From the NCBI GenBank assembly GCA_002713695.1, contig PAUB01000050.1:164087-228086 (forward strand): DNA of 64,000 nt, written 5' to 3'. The notes beneath the pieces are model-generated. The model did not search any database, was not told the origin of the DNA, and was given only the letters and a program-made list of their open reading frames with translations. A program made the translations under genes and the position numbers. This stretch comes from Opitutaceae bacterium (GTDB lineage Bacteria > Verrucomicrobiota > Verrucomicrobiia > Opitutales > Opitutaceae). Positions 17,346 to 27,526 of this stretch are shown here, in pieces (the first letter of the stretch is position 1; each line of letters begins with the position of its first letter).

Positions 17346-17972
17346 ATGCCCAGTCTGAGGCAACTCCTTGATACCCACTCATCTCTCCTGTTTCTTGATG
17401 CCGCTTCCAGCCGTATCCAAGTCGGCCTGATTTCGCGCAAGCACGACCCGCGCTGGGCCTCAGCCGATACCGAGGCGGGCACCGGTATTTTCTCATGTAT
17501 CGATCAGCTTGCCATCAACCCCACCAACGTATCTGCGATCATCTTCTGCGCTGGCCCCGGCTCTATTCTAGGGATTCGCACTTCAGCCATGGCCATTCGG
17601 ACATGGAACGTGCTTTCGCCACGCGCGACCTATTCTTATCACAGCCTCGAACTCGTCGCTGCGGCCCTCAAAGGCTCGGAAGTCTGTATAATCGCCGATG
17701 CGCGACGAGAGCGCTGGCACTGCCAAGCTCGCGGAGAACCAATTCGACAAGTCGAAGCCACCGAGTTACCCGGCCGTCTCTTGATTCCCGAAGGATTCCG
17801 TCATTGGTCTGCTTTACCGGAAAACACCACGACGACATCTTACGATCTCGCAGAGCTCCTGCCCAAAGTGGGCGACGACCCGTTATTCACGCCGACAGAT
17901 AATCCCGATGCCTATCTGCACACCGAACCCAGCTATAAACAATGGGTGCCACAAATTCATCGTACGCCATGA
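17346..17972 (+). CDS. tsaB: tRNA threonylcarbamoyladenosine biosynthesis protein TsaB
   Basis: A 208-residue ASKHA-fold protein. It has the N-terminal strand FLDAASSRIQVGLI and the family block FCAGPGSILGIRTSAMAIRTW, equivalent to the GPGSFTGLR motif of TsaB. TsaB is the non-catalytic partner that dimerises with TsaD and binds TsaE to make t6A at position 37 of ANN-decoding tRNAs. The N-terminus (MPSLRQLLDTHSS) is slightly longer than usual and the C-terminal half is divergent, so identification rests mainly on the GPGS block. Its stop codon overlaps the start of alr as ATGA, indicating translational coupling. Confidence 0.85.
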   Translation: MPSLRQLLDTHSSLLFLDAASSRIQVGLISRKHDPRWASADTEAGTGIFSCIDQLAINPTNVSAIIFCAGPGSILGIRTSAMAIRTWNVLSPRATYSYHSLELVAAALKGSEVCIIADARRERWHCQARGEPIRQVEATELPGRLLIPEGFRHWSALPENTTTTSYDLAELLPKVGDDPLFTPTDNPDAYLHTEPSYKQWVPQIHRTP

Positions 17973-19120
17973 GCTCGGATCACATCACCCCAATTCCTCA
18001 TCGCTGCTGGGCCGAAATCGATCTGGCAGCTTTGGAGCGGAACTTAAAGTCGATCCGTGCCTCCCTCCCGGCATCGATGAAATACGTCGCGGTCGTCAAA
18101 GCCGATGCCTACGGCCACGGCCTCCATCAGGCAGCTGCACGCATGATGCACTCTGGTGCCGATCTGTTTGCCGTGGCCAACGTCTCCGAAGCGATATCCC
18201 TCCGCGAACTCGGGCCCGATTGGCCCATATTATTACTCAGTCCTCTGCTACCAGAAGAGGATCGTTTTCTAACTGAATACAAACTCGCGGCGACACTTTC
18301 GACCGAAGATGAAATCGCTCGCTTTGCCGCAGTTGGCAAAAGCTGCGGCGAGCCTATCTCCGTGCATCTTAAAATTGATACCGGCATGGGACGGCTCGGT
18401 GTCTGGCATGTGAACGCACCTGCGCTCTACGCGAAAATCATCGCTAATTCCCACTTGCAGCTCGCAGGTATTTTTACGCACTTCGCGAGCCCCGAGGACA
18501 TCGCTTTCACCGATGAACAGCGGCGACTGTTTCTGCACGCGCTGGATCGCTGCGAAGGAATTTCCCTCAACGAGATATTCGTGCACGCCGACAATAGCGC
18601 AGGCATCGCCTCCATGCCAGAAGAGAGCCCGTTTAATGCGGTGCGAGTCGGCTTACTCCAATTCGGCATCCTCCCGCATTCACATTCTCTACTCGCGGCG
18701 GTAAACCCTCAACCCGTGTTTAGTTTTCGCACCCGCGTCGGCGTCGTAAAGCAGCTCCCTTCCGGAACAACCATCAGCTACGGTCGCACCCATACATTAG
18801 TGCGAGATTCAACGATTGCCGTGCTCTGTGCGGGTTATGGTGATGGCATCCCGCGCGCCGCCAGCAATCGCGCAGAAGTCCTCATTCATGGTCAACGCTG
18901 CCCCTTGCTTGGTCGCGTGACGATGGATCAGACCATCGTCGATGTTACCGACAATCCAAACGTCATCTGTGGCGATGAAGCGGTATTGGTCGGCCAGCAA
19001 CAAGGCGCTGAGATTAGTATTACTGAGTTCAGCGAATGGGCCGAGACGATCCCTTGGGAGACCCTCTGTTCGGTCACTAAACGCGTCCCTCGCCTCTACC
19101 GGACTCCCCTCGGCATCTGA
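17969..19120 (+). CDS. alr: Alanine racemase
   Basis: A 383-residue fold-type III PLP enzyme that interconverts L- and D-alanine for peptidoglycan. The PLP lysine is Lys44 in VAVVKADAYGHG. The second catalytic residue Tyr lies at about 288 in CAGYGDGIPRAAS. Further family blocks are HLKIDTGMGRLG and RVTMDQTIVDVT. The ATG at 17969 overlaps the tsaB stop by four bases; an earlier in-frame start at 17942 would intrude on tsaB and is rejected. The enzyme is cytosolic and supplies D-Ala to the ligase; a D,D-carboxypeptidase gene (dacA) lies 36 kb away. Confidence 0.96.
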   Translation: MSSDHITPIPHRCWAEIDLAALERNLKSIRASLPASMKYVAVVKADAYGHGLHQAAARMMHSGADLFAVANVSEAISLRELGPDWPILLLSPLLPEEDRFLTEYKLAATLSTEDEIARFAAVGKSCGEPISVHLKIDTGMGRLGVWHVNAPALYAKIIANSHLQLAGIFTHFASPEDIAFTDEQRRLFLHALDRCEGISLNEIFVHADNSAGIASMPEESPFNAVRVGLLQFGILPHSHSLLAAVNPQPVFSFRTRVGVVKQLPSGTTISYGRTHTLVRDSTIAVLCAGYGDGIPRAASNRAEVLIHGQRCPLLGRVTMDQTIVDVTDNPNVICGDEAVLVGQQQGAEISITEFSEWAETIPWETLCSVTKRVPRLYRTPLGI

Positions 19121-19179
19121 TATAATCTTGCGCGGTCTTTCGCTGTCCAAAACTTTAGTTACACCCCACTGCGAGCCCC

Positions 19180-20337
19180 ATGCCTACCCTAACATCAAGC
19201 ACCCGGCGTGAATTCTTACGCCTCACCGGACAAGGCTTGGGATTGGCAGCGCTCGCGGGATTTACGCCTAAACTTTTACCCCGCCCCTCCTTCCTCTCTC
19301 CGAATACAACCAACGAACAGATCCTCGTTGTGATCCATCTCGCGGGAGGCAATGATGGTCTCAATACGTTAATCCCTTACGCCGACGATCGCTACTATCG
19401 TTTACGACCCAGAATAGCTATCCCGGCGGCAAAGGCATTTAAGCTGGATGAGTCATTCGCGTTACACCCGGCCTGCGGAGGATTGCGCGACTTATATAAC
19501 AACGGTCAGCTCTCCGTCATTCAAAATGTCGGTTACGAAAAACCCAATCGCACTCACTTCGGATCGAGTCGGATATGGGCCAGGGCCAGCTTAGAGAACG
19601 ACGGCATGCAGACCGGTTGGCTGGGACGTTACCTAGACAATCAACAGAAAGCCTCCGCCACCAGCACAGCCCCAGCGGCCATCCATTTTTCGTCTCAGAC
19701 ACCTCTGGCTTTAAGTGGAAAACAAAATCATCGCATCGCCCGATACGACGCTGCGAACCAATCATTCAGTTTCTCTTCTGTGACCACTGTATCGTCAACA
19801 TTAGGCGAACGTGATATGCGGCAATTCGTTCGCCCAGATGCGCACGCAGGAAACTACCCTCCGACACCATTTGGCACGAACCTCCGAACCACGGCGCAAA
19901 TGATCAGTAACGGTCTGCCTACAAAAATCTACCACCTCACTTTGAATGGGTTCGATACCCATAGCCATCAGGCCACGCCTCACGAAAATGTGCTCCATGA
20001 CCTCTCCGAGAGTCTCGCAGCATTTCAGAGCGATCTTCGTAATCGGCAGATTGATGATAAGGTTCTGACAGCCGCGTTTTCGGAATTCGGTCGCCGCGCT
20101 TCCGAGAATGCGACTCGAGGCACTGATCATGGCACCGCCGGTCCCATGTTTGTGCTCGGATCATCGACCAAAGGTGGCATTTACGGCACAACACCTTCTC
20201 TGGAAATCGCCCCATACGAAGACCTCGTGCCCACGACAGACTTCCGCCAAGTCTACGCGACCTTGCTAGAAAATTGGCTGCATACACCTGCCGCGCTCAT
20301 GCTAAGTCGAACGTCCGCCAAACTCCCTATTCTCTAA
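19180..20337 (+). CDS. DUF1501 domain-containing protein with Tat signal
   Basis: A 385-residue protein. The N-terminus TSSTRREFLRLTGQGLGLAALAG is a clear twin-arginine signal, so it is exported folded. The mature part begins with LVVIHLAGGNDGLNTLIPY and contains ADDRYYRLRPRIAIP and FSEFGRRASENATRGTDHGTAGPMFVLG, the diagnostic blocks of DUF1501 (alkaline-phosphatase/sulfatase-like superfamily). In planctomycetes and verrucomicrobia these proteins usually sit next to a DUF1800 protein; none is adjacent here. The activity is unproven, but the Asp/His content of the GTDHG block suggests metal-dependent hydrolysis in the periplasm. Confidence 0.9.
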   Translation: MPTLTSSTRREFLRLTGQGLGLAALAGFTPKLLPRPSFLSPNTTNEQILVVIHLAGGNDGLNTLIPYADDRYYRLRPRIAIPAAKAFKLDESFALHPACGGLRDLYNNGQLSVIQNVGYEKPNRTHFGSSRIWARASLENDGMQTGWLGRYLDNQQKASATSTAPAAIHFSSQTPLALSGKQNHRIARYDAANQSFSFSSVTTVSSTLGERDMRQFVRPDAHAGNYPPTPFGTNLRTTAQMISNGLPTKIYHLTLNGFDTHSHQATPHENVLHDLSESLAAFQSDLRNRQIDDKVLTAAFSEFGRRASENATRGTDHGTAGPMFVLGSSTKGGIYGTTPSLEIAPYEDLVPTTDFRQVYATLLENWLHTPAALMLSRTSAKLPIL

Positions 20338-20343
20338 CGAGAA

Positions 20344-21699
20344 TCAACGACCGATTCCAGATACACGGAATCCGATATCCACTAGTTTCGCGTGATCGAG
20401 AATATTGCGACCATCGAAGATAAAGGCGGGCTTCGACATCGATCCATATATCTTCTCGAAATCTAAATCCTTGAATTCATCCCACTCCGTAAGGATAGCA
20501 ATTGCATGCGCACCTTCCGAAGCGGCGTAAGCCGATTCGACAACGGAGAGATGATCATTCTTTTCGTCACCGAGGACATCCTTGCGAATCTCATCAGCCG
20601 GCACCTTCGGATCATAGACCGTCACGGCAGCTTGTTCAGCCAGTAAATCGCGACAGACCGAAATCGCGGCTGATTCACGGGTATCATTAGTGTCTTTCTT
20701 AAAGGCAAAACCCAGCACCGCGATTTTCTTGTCCGCCACGGTATTGAACAACGAGCCGACGATCTTCGCTGCAAAACGATGTTTCTGCCAATCGTTCATC
20801 TTCACGACGCCTTCCCAATAAGCCGCAACCTCTGGTAAGCCGAAGTGATCACAAAGATAGACAAGATTAAGAATATCTTTCTGGAAACAAGAGCCACCAA
20901 ATCCCACCGAGGCCTTCAGGAATTTTGGTCCGATCCGACTGTCTTTACCAATCGCGTTGGCCACTTCGTCGACATTCGCACCGGTAGCTTCACACAGCGC
21001 AGATATCGAATTAATCGAAGAAATACGCTGCGCCAAAAATGCATTCGCCACCAACTTAGAAAGTTCTGAAGACCAGAGATTGGTCCGGATGATCTGCTCA
21101 TCCGGCACCCACCGTCCATAGACACTCGCCAATGTTTCGATTGCCTTTTGCCCCCCATCGGTAAGTTCTCCACCGATCAGCACGCGGTCTGGCGCAAGTA
21201 GATCCTCAACCGCAGTCCCTTCGGCCAAAAACTCTGGATTGGAAAGCACTTGGAACTCTACCCCATCAGAATTTTCCGCAAGTATCTGTTTAATCGTCTC
21301 AGCCGTTTTCACAGGGATGGTCGATTTCTCGACGATGATTTTCGGTGTCGTCGCCACTTCGGCAATCGTGCGGGCGACCGATTCGATGAAACGTAAATCC
21401 GCTGCGCGCCCTGCGCCCACCCCATAAGTTTTCGTCGGAGTATTCACAGCGACAAATATGATATCTGCTGCGCGGATGCCTTCATGAACATCCGACGAGA
21501 AGATCAGGTTTTTACCGCGACGCTCTTTGACGATCTCGTCCAGCCTCGGTTCGTAAATCGGGAGGGTATCTGAATTCCAAGCAGCAATCCGCTCTTCATT
21601 CAAGTCGACCACCTTTACTTCGATATCGTGGGCCTTGTAGGCGATCATCGCCATGGTTGGACCGCCTACGTAACCAGCACCTATACAACAGATTTTCAT
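20344..21699 (-). CDS. ugd: UDP-glucose 6-dehydrogenase, eukaryotic-like type
   Basis: A 451-residue NAD-dependent enzyme that oxidises UDP-glucose to UDP-glucuronate in two steps. The nucleotide motif [10 protein letters not shown] is at about 7-16. The catalytic Cys is in [11 protein letters not shown] at about 270, the Lys block is [19 protein letters not shown], and the C-terminal Rossmann domain starts [19 protein letters not shown]. Sequence such as [21 protein letters not shown] and the inserted ILNLVYLC region resemble animal and plant UGDH more than short bacterial Ugd. The product feeds exopolysaccharide or LPS synthesis. It converges with DUF1501 across 6 bp. Confidence 0.93.
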   Translation of the reverse strand: MKICCIGAGYVGGPTMAMIAYKAHDIEVKVVDLNEERIAAWNSDTLPIYEPRLDEIVKERRGKNLIFSSDVHEGIRAADIIFVAVNTPTKTYGVGAGRAADLRFIESVARTIAEVATTPKIIVEKSTIPVKTAETIKQILAENSDGVEFQVLSNPEFLAEGTAVEDLLAPDRVLIGGELTDGGQKAIETLASVYGRWVPDEQIIRTNLWSSELSKLVANAFLAQRISSINSISALCEATGANVDEVANAIGKDSRIGPKFLKASVGFGGSCFQKDILNLVYLCDHFGLPEVAAYWEGVVKMNDWQKHRFAAKIVGSLFNTVADKKIAVLGFAFKKDTNDTRESAAISVCRDLLAEQAAVTVYDPKVPADEIRKDVLGDEKNDHLSVVESAYAASEGAHAIAILTEWDEFKDLDFEKIYGSMSKPAFIFDGRNILDHAKLVDIGFRVSGIGR

Positions 21700-21748
21700 A
21701 GATAAAAGGTGACCCTGTCCTGCCTTGCTGCGGAATCCAAGGTCGTTT

Positions 21749-23008
21749 TTAGCTGCGATTACTCACGGCTACTTTTGCAAACCGACATCCAGCCTCGCGC
21801 AGATCATCCTCTGAGAGCACACCATAACTCAATCGCACAAAATTCTTCGCAGCATCATCTCCGAAACATAGCTCGCCGGGCACATAAAGCACTCCTTCTT
21901 CGATGCAGCTTTGGCAAAACTTGCTATCGAGCCCCGTATCCACTCCCGACGGAGCCTCTAGCCAGAGATAGAGACCTCCTTCAGGCACCTGCCATTTCCA
22001 ACCCGAAGCAAGTATGCCTTCATCACGCAGAGTTTCGTCCAGCACTCTCATTTTGTGCTGATACTTAGGACGAATCACTGCGAGCTGAAGTGACAGCCCT
22101 CCATCAGACAACACCTCCTCAAGAATAGACTGATTAAAATGGGCGGTTCCAAAATCTTGGTGCCCTTTCGTGTGGAGCATTTTATCCAACCACTCGCGAT
22201 GCGAACAATAGCCATAGCCAATTTTAAGCCCCGACGCGAAGGTTTTGGTTAAAGTCGAAAGATAGAGTTTAGGGAAATCTTGCCATGCATCGATCCCAAC
22301 CACACTCGGCACAGCCGAAGCGTTTTCAAAATAGAGATCCCGATAGGCCGCATCCTCGATCACCGGCAAGACTACCTCTGCTCGCTTTAGCACTTCCGAG
22401 ATCCCGATCTTTTCAGCCAGCGACAAACTCCGACTGGATGGATTAGAGTAATAGCTCACGAAATAGACTGCTTTAAGACGCGTAATTTCGCCGGAGTTTT
22501 TAAGCCCATCGATCAACGTTCCAAAACCCTCCTCGTCGACCACCCCATCAGCATCTACCGGGATTGATCGCGCCTGCACGCCCATCCCCTTGAGCATTTC
22601 TAAATACACGAAGTAGCTGGGGCGATCGACGAGGACAATATCTCCCGGATCACAGAGCACTTGCATCGCTAAATAGAGCGCTTGCTGCGATCCATTAGTC
22701 ACAAAGAACTCATCGTCGATTGCAGCATCGGCGAGAGCCGGCTCCCATTTTCTAAAATGCTCCGCCAACAAAGTGCGTAATCCAGGGCGCCCCTGATTTG
22801 TTCCATATTGGAGCGCTTCTTTGTCTTTCTTGCCCGCGATCCGCGATACAGCCTCTACGACCATCCCTGAGGGCAAAGTAGCGTTATCCGTAAACCCTGC
22901 TGCGAGCGACAACAGTTTCGGCTTCTCTAATGCCGTCGACATCAGACGGGCGATCGTCGGCCATCGAGCGCGTCGTCCTAGTGCTGAGAATTTACAGGTC
23001 GGTTCCAT
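21749..23008 (-). CDS. PLP-dependent aminotransferase, fold type I (MocR-lacking, 2-aminoadipate/aromatic aminotransferase-like)
   Basis: A 419-residue class I/II aminotransferase. The N-terminus [35 protein letters not shown] is typical of the LysN/aminoadipate transaminase group. The substrate-binding region is [14 protein letters not shown], the PLP Asp/Tyr region is [13 protein letters not shown], and the PLP lysine is in [17 protein letters not shown] (about 250). The start ATG at 23008 is chosen because the upstream extension encodes the ftsH terminator hairpin. No DNA-binding domain is present. Substrate specificity cannot be read directly; neighbours (ugd, ftsH) give no pathway context. 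Confidence 0.85.
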   Translation of the reverse strand: MEPTCKFSALGRRARWPTIARLMSTALEKPKLLSLAAGFTDNATLPSGMVVEAVSRIAGKKDKEALQYGTNQGRPGLRTLLAEHFRKWEPALADAAIDDEFFVTNGSQQALYLAMQVLCDPGDIVLVDRPSYFVYLEMLKGMGVQARSIPVDADGVVDEEGFGTLIDGLKNSGEITRLKAVYFVSYYSNPSSRSLSLAEKIGISEVLKRAEVVLPVIEDAAYRDLYFENASAVPSVVGIDAWQDFPKLYLSTLTKTFASGLKIGYGYCSHREWLDKMLHTKGHQDFGTAHFNQSILEEVLSDGGLSLQLAVIRPKYQHKMRVLDETLRDEGILASGWKWQVPEGGLYLWLEAPSGVDTGLDSKFCQSCIEEGVLYVPGELCFGDDAAKNFVRLSYGVLSEDDLREAGCRFAKVAVSNRS

Positions 23009-23021
23009 GGATATTAAGACG

Positions 23022-23053
23022 AAAAAGGCGCGGTTATTAACAACCACGCCTTT
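23022..23053 (-). terminator. Intrinsic terminator of ftsH
   Basis: Read on the minus strand, AAAGGCG(T)GGTT pairs with AACC(G)CGCCTTT across a short loop and is followed by a T-run. It lies 20 bp after the ftsH stop and just before the aminotransferase start, so the two genes are probably separate transcripts. Confidence 0.85.
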
Positions 23054-23072
23054 GTTTCAAAAGTATTGTCGA

Positions 23073-25097
23073 TCAGGCGGGTGAAGGAGATGGAGCACTA
23101 TCAGTCGAAAGCCCCTCAGATTCCGGCTTTTGTTCCTCCTTGCTTTCTACCTCTTCCTTATCTTCGGGTTTTAACGGAGGAGGCACGGTGATCACAGGAG
23201 AGCAAAGCTCACCGAACTCGATGATCTCGTTCACGTGCTTGCCTTCGATCGTTTCGAATTCGAGCAAAGCCTCAGCGATCTTATCCAAAGCGTCCCGACG
23301 TTCCGTCAGAATATCGGTCGCGCGCTGATATTGCTCGTTAATGATCCGATGAACCTCGGAATCAATTTTGCGCGCCGTGTCTTCGGAAATGTGGTCATTG
23401 CGAGTAATCTCACGTCCGAGAAAAACAGCGTCTTGGTTTTCACCGTAGGCTACCATTCCGAGATCACTCATCCCCCAGTCACAGACCATCGAGCGTGCAG
23501 TTTTAGTCACCTGCTTGATATCACCGGCAGCACCGTTCGAAATATCTTCGAAGACCAATTCTTCGGCGATCCGGCCACCCAGCCCCATCGCAATCATATT
23601 AAGCAAACGCTTTTTGTGATAGCTGAGTAATTCCTTCCGTGGAAAATACATCGCCATGCCCAACGCGTTTCCGCGGGGAAGGATCGTTACTTTATGAACC
23701 GGCAACCATTCATCGTTGAGTAAGGCTCCGATCAAGGCATGCCCTGCTTCGTGGAAAGCGGTCATCTTCTTCTCGTCTTCGTCCATCGCCCGGCGGCGTT
23801 CACGACCGTAGAGAATTTTCTCCCGCGCTTCCTCGATATCTTTGGCATCAATAGATTCCTTATCACGGCGAGCGGCATGAAGAGCGGACTCATTCAATAG
23901 ATTAGCCAACTCAGCACCGGACAATCCGGCCGTGGCTCGTGCGATCACAGCCAGATCTACATCATCACGCAGGCTGATCTTTCTAGCATGCACGCGTAGG
24001 ATTTGCTCGCGGCCAACCAAGTCGGGTAAATCGACATGTATTTGTCGGTCAAAACGGCCAGGTCGCAACAACGCGCTGTCGAGCACATCAGGGCGATTCG
24101 TCGCCGCGATAATGATCACGCCCTCGGTCGTATCGAAACCATCCATCTCGACCAAGAGAGAGTTGAGCGTCTGTTCGCGTTCATCATTGCCGCCGCCGAC
24201 ACCTGCTCCGCGCTGACGACCAACGGCATCGATTTCATCAATAAAAATCAGACAAGGCGCACTCTTGCGGCCTTGCTCAAACATATCGCGCACGCGGCTC
24301 GCGCCCACGCCAACAAACATCTCCACGAAATCGGAACCCGAAATCGAGAAAAACGGCACATCAGCCTCACCCGCCACCGCTTTAGCCAACAGCGTCTTAC
24401 CCGTTCCTGGAGGTCCCACCATCAGGAAGCCTTTGGGAATACGTCCGCCCATCTTGGTGAATTTCTTCGGATCGCGTAAAAACTGCACGACCTCACCCAC
24501 CTCTTCCTTGGCTTCATCACAGCCAGCCACATCGGCAAACATTACCTTAGCCTGATCGCGTTGGAGCAACTTCGCCTTGCTCTTACCGAAGCTCATCGCG
24601 CCTTTGCCCGCATTGCGAAGCTGACGCACGAAGAGGAAGTAGAGCAGTCCTATGATCAGGATAAATGGGATCAAGTTAGCAGCCAATTGGCTCCAAATTG
24701 TCGTGGACGGTTGCTCTGAGAAAATTTCCGCCTTTTGCAGACGTTCCATGTTCGCATCAGTCAAACGACCGACTGACCGAAATTTGGTCTCCTCCGTTCC
24801 GCTATCTACATTGACCGTGCGGGCCTCTTTCAATTCACCCGTGATTACGGCCCAATCGCGACCGCCGGTAGGATCCGCTTTGATCAGTCCCTCACGGATG
24901 CCACCTTGATCAGCAAGTGCTAACACCTGCTGCATTTTCAGATTAACAGGTGGGTTCAAGCGCCCAGGTGTCCAAAGGAACAGCAGCACGAGAGCCGCCA
25001 CAACTGCGAACCAGATCAACAGCACTTTCGGTTGAAAGCGGTCTGGCGGCAGGTTTTTTAAAGGGCGGCGTTTATTTTTAGGATCTGAATCGGACAT
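23073..25097 (-). CDS. ftsH: ATP-dependent zinc metalloprotease FtsH
   Basis: A 674-residue membrane AAA+ protease. The N-terminal membrane helix is [16 protein letters not shown], followed by a periplasmic domain and a second helix at about 140-160 ([15 protein letters not shown]). The AAA domain has Walker [14 protein letters not shown] (about 228), Walker [15 protein letters not shown], and the pore and SRH region [15 protein letters not shown]. The zinc site HEAGH lies at about 447. It degrades membrane and short-lived cytosolic proteins. The C-terminal tail is Glu/Pro/Ser-rich ([20 protein letters not shown]). It is a single gene with its own terminator. Confidence 0.98.
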   Translation of the reverse strand: MSDSDPKNKRRPLKNLPPDRFQPKVLLIWFAVVAALVLLFLWTPGRLNPPVNLKMQQVLALADQGGIREGLIKADPTGGRDWAVITGELKEARTVNVDSGTEETKFRSVGRLTDANMERLQKAEIFSEQPSTTIWSQLAANLIPFILIIGLLYFLFVRQLRNAGKGAMSFGKSKAKLLQRDQAKVMFADVAGCDEAKEEVGEVVQFLRDPKKFTKMGGRIPKGFLMVGPPGTGKTLLAKAVAGEADVPFFSISGSDFVEMFVGVGASRVRDMFEQGRKSAPCLIFIDEIDAVGRQRGAGVGGGNDEREQTLNSLLVEMDGFDTTEGVIIIAATNRPDVLDSALLRPGRFDRQIHVDLPDLVGREQILRVHARKISLRDDVDLAVIARATAGLSGAELANLLNESALHAARRDKESIDAKDIEEAREKILYGRERRRAMDEDEKKMTAFHEAGHALIGALLNDEWLPVHKVTILPRGNALGMAMYFPRKELLSYHKKRLLNMIAMGLGGRIAEELVFEDISNGAAGDIKQVTKTARSMVCDWGMSDLGMVAYGENQDAVFLGREITRNDHISEDTARKIDSEVHRIINEQYQRATDILTERRDALDKIAEALLEFETIEGKHVNEIIEFGELCSPVITVPPPLKPEDKEEVESKEEQKPESEGLSTDSAPSPSPA

Positions 25098-25175
25098 GTA
25101 TAAAGAGTGACTAAGGGATTAAGCTGGATGTTCCCGTTTAATAAGTCAATTAACCGACCACCTTTATGACCGACG

Positions 25176-26210
25176 TTACCGGCTCCGCCGACTATCCGCC
25201 GATTCATACGAGAGCACTCGCCTTCTGATTAGCGCAAAGCCCTCCCTACCAAGACTCTGGCGAGTCGATTCACCTGATCGCACCCGCTCCAATAATTGCT
25301 CGAAAGCTTGCCGTGAAAGCTCCCACACATTCGGTTGCGCACCGAGCCAACGATACAATATCCGACGCAATACCGCCACCGGCACGTCTTTCAACTCAAC
25401 CAAACGCAACTTCCCTGATGGCATCTTCGTATAGATCTGCTCAGCCCAGTATTCGAGAGCCGTATCATCTTCCTCAATGAGTTTACGCGACAGTGCAGCC
25501 CCCACCAAGGCATCACGTCCCGATGCTTTTACCCAAGCTGGCAACACCACATTACGGACCCGATTGCGGAAATATTCATCCCCATGATTGGACGCATCTT
25601 CTCGCCACGGCAATTTCGCGGTTCGCAGAGCAGCTTCAATTTCGGTTCGCTGCAAATTGAGCAACGGCCGCACATTCACCCGACCTTGCGGCATGCGTTG
25701 AACCGGCCGCGGTGCAGCAAGACCACCCGCCCCGCTCCCACGCGACAAGCGCATCAACATCGTTTCGGCGACATCATTTTGCTGATGTCCAAGCCACAAA
25801 CCCTTCGCGCCCACTCGACGCATATTACGATCGATGTAAGCAAACCGCAACTCGCGTGCCTCTGCTTCACTCGCGACCTTTTGCATCGCGCGACGTCGGC
25901 CCACCCACAGCGGAATCGAAAGAGTCGCACATAGTTCGCGGCAAAACTTCTCGTCCACATCCGAAGCGCGACCACGCAAGCGATGATTAAAGTGAACCGC
26001 CTGCAAACGATCACGATTCTCCGGCCAAAGAGCCCAAATCGACACGAGCAAGGCCACCGAATCGGCACCTCCCGAAAGTGCGACCACGCGCTTATTTCCA
26101 CGCCTCTCTAACTTCGCCCATTTTAGAACAGTCGGATGCAAAACCTCACTTGGCAACAATTCACCCAGCAGCTCAGCCCGTCGAATCAATGTGGCTGGCT
26201 GCAGTTTCAT
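25176..26210 (-). CDS. tilS: tRNA(Ile)-lysidine synthase
   Basis: A 344-residue N-type ATP pyrophosphatase. The P-loop is VVALSGGADSVALLVS (about 42-57), followed by VHFNHRLRGRASDVDEKFC, LGHQQNDVAETMLMRL and VRPLLNLQRTEIEAAL, all TilS landmarks. It converts C34 of the CAU-anticodon tRNA-Ile to lysidine so that AUA is read as Ile. At 344 residues it matches the shorter TilS type with only part of the C-terminal domain found in E. coli (432 residues). The adjacent serS and the downstream ileS in this window are also translation genes; serS is upstream on the same strand, 29 bp away, and the two are likely cotranscribed. Confidence 0.93.
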   Translation of the reverse strand: MKLQPATLIRRAELLGELLPSEVLHPTVLKWAKLERRGNKRVVALSGGADSVALLVSIWALWPENRDRLQAVHFNHRLRGRASDVDEKFCRELCATLSIPLWVGRRRAMQKVASEAEARELRFAYIDRNMRRVGAKGLWLGHQQNDVAETMLMRLSRGSGAGGLAAPRPVQRMPQGRVNVRPLLNLQRTEIEAALRTAKLPWREDASNHGDEYFRNRVRNVVLPAWVKASGRDALVGAALSRKLIEEDDTALEYWAEQIYTKMPSGKLRLVELKDVPVAVLRRILYRWLGAQPNVWELSRQAFEQLLERVRSGESTRQSLGREGFALIRRRVLSYESADSRRSR

Positions 26211-26239
26211 GAATCAGCACTCCAATCTCTAGGCGCGAG

Positions 26240-27511
26240 CTATCCGCTGAAGCTCACGTATTCTTTCCCAAAATAAGGCACCAATGCGGCCGGGAGTTTC
26301 ACTCGTCCATCCGCTTGCAGATTGTTTTCTAAAAGCGCCGCGAGCACCCGAGGCACGGCCAGACCAGAACCATTCAGCGTGTGCAACAGCTCAGGTTTAC
26401 CCGTCTCTGCATTGCGATAACGAATCTGCGCACGACGCGCCTGAAACGCTTCAAAATTACTACAACTGGATACTTCCAGCCATCGCTTCTGTCCGGCCGA
26501 CCATACTTCCAGATCGTATTGCTTCGTCTGGGTGAATCCCATGTCGCCGCTACACATCAGGAGCACGCGATACGGCAATTCCAACTTCTGCAACAGCGAC
26601 TCCGCATCGCCGCGTAGCTTGTCCAATTCGACATAGCTCTGCGAAGGATGAACCCATTTCAACAATTCAACCTTGTCGAATTGATGCAGACGATTCAGCC
26701 CCCGCACATCCTTGCCGTAGCTCCCCGCTTCGCGCCGAAAACATGGAGTATAAGCGCAACGCTGCACCGGCAACGCCGATTCATCGATGATCTCTTCACG
26801 GAAAAAATTCGTGAGCGGCACTTCCGCGGTGGGCACCGCGTAGAGCTGTTCCAAGGTCTCATACATCTGCCCTTCTTTATCTGGGAGTTGCCCCGTCGCG
26901 GTCGCGCTCTCGGCATTCACCATGATCGGAGGGCTCACTTCCGTGTAACCTTTCTGGGAATTTTCTTCCAAAAAGAAATTCAACAGCGCGCGAACTAAAC
27001 GCGATCCCTCACCCACAAAGAACGGGAAACCCGCGCCAGTGACTTTCGCCCCACGGCCAAAATCGAACAACTTTTCAAAATCGTGGATTTCCCAATGCGA
27101 GACTGCATGCGGAAACTCTGCCTCGTGATCACCATGATGCGACAACACCACATTGTCCTCTTCGAATCGACCTTCCGGCACCGATTCGTGCGGGAGGTTA
27201 GGAAGCGTCATTAGAGCTTGTTTCCACTTGATCTCAGTCTCCTTGAGCAAAGCATCCTTTTCCTTTACCTCGGCGGACACCGCTTTCATCTCCTGCACTT
27301 TGGCGATAAATTCCGGCGAACCTTTCGGCAGTTTAGCCATCTCGCCATTCGCCGCCTTTTGCTTCGCCCGAGAATTTTCGACCTCGGTGATCAGTGTGCG
27401 CCAGCGATCATCGATCGCGATGACCGCATCGACATCCACATCAGAATGTTTTTTCACAATCGCTGCCCGCACGAGGTCGGGCGATTCCCGTAATAATTTC
27501 GGATCTAACAT
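26240..27511 (-). CDS. serS: Seryl-tRNA synthetase
   Basis: A 423-residue class II synthetase. The N-terminal long coiled coil (about 30-105; many Lys/Glu, AKQKAANGEMAKLP ... EVKEKDALLKE) contacts the long variable arm of tRNA-Ser. The catalytic core has motif 2 in CFRREAGSYGKDVRGLNRLHQFDKVELLKW and motif 3 in NGSGLAVPRVLAALLENNLQADG. AEVPLTNFFREEII is also diagnostic. It charges tRNA-Ser and can charge tRNA-Sec. The length agrees with bacterial SerRS. It lies 15 bp downstream of the GT9 gene on the same strand, so the order GT9-serS-tilS may be one transcript. Confidence 0.98.
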   Translation of the reverse strand: MLDPKLLRESPDLVRAAIVKKHSDVDVDAVIAIDDRWRTLITEVENSRAKQKAANGEMAKLPKGSPEFIAKVQEMKAVSAEVKEKDALLKETEIKWKQALMTLPNLPHESVPEGRFEEDNVVLSHHGDHEAEFPHAVSHWEIHDFEKLFDFGRGAKVTGAGFPFFVGEGSRLVRALLNFFLEENSQKGYTEVSPPIMVNAESATATGQLPDKEGQMYETLEQLYAVPTAEVPLTNFFREEIIDESALPVQRCAYTPCFRREAGSYGKDVRGLNRLHQFDKVELLKWVHPSQSYVELDKLRGDAESLLQKLELPYRVLLMCSGDMGFTQTKQYDLEVWSAGQKRWLEVSSCSNFEAFQARRAQIRYRNAETGKPELLHTLNGSGLAVPRVLAALLENNLQADGRVKLPAALVPYFGKEYVSFSG

Positions 27512-27526
27512 GAGATAAAATCTGGT

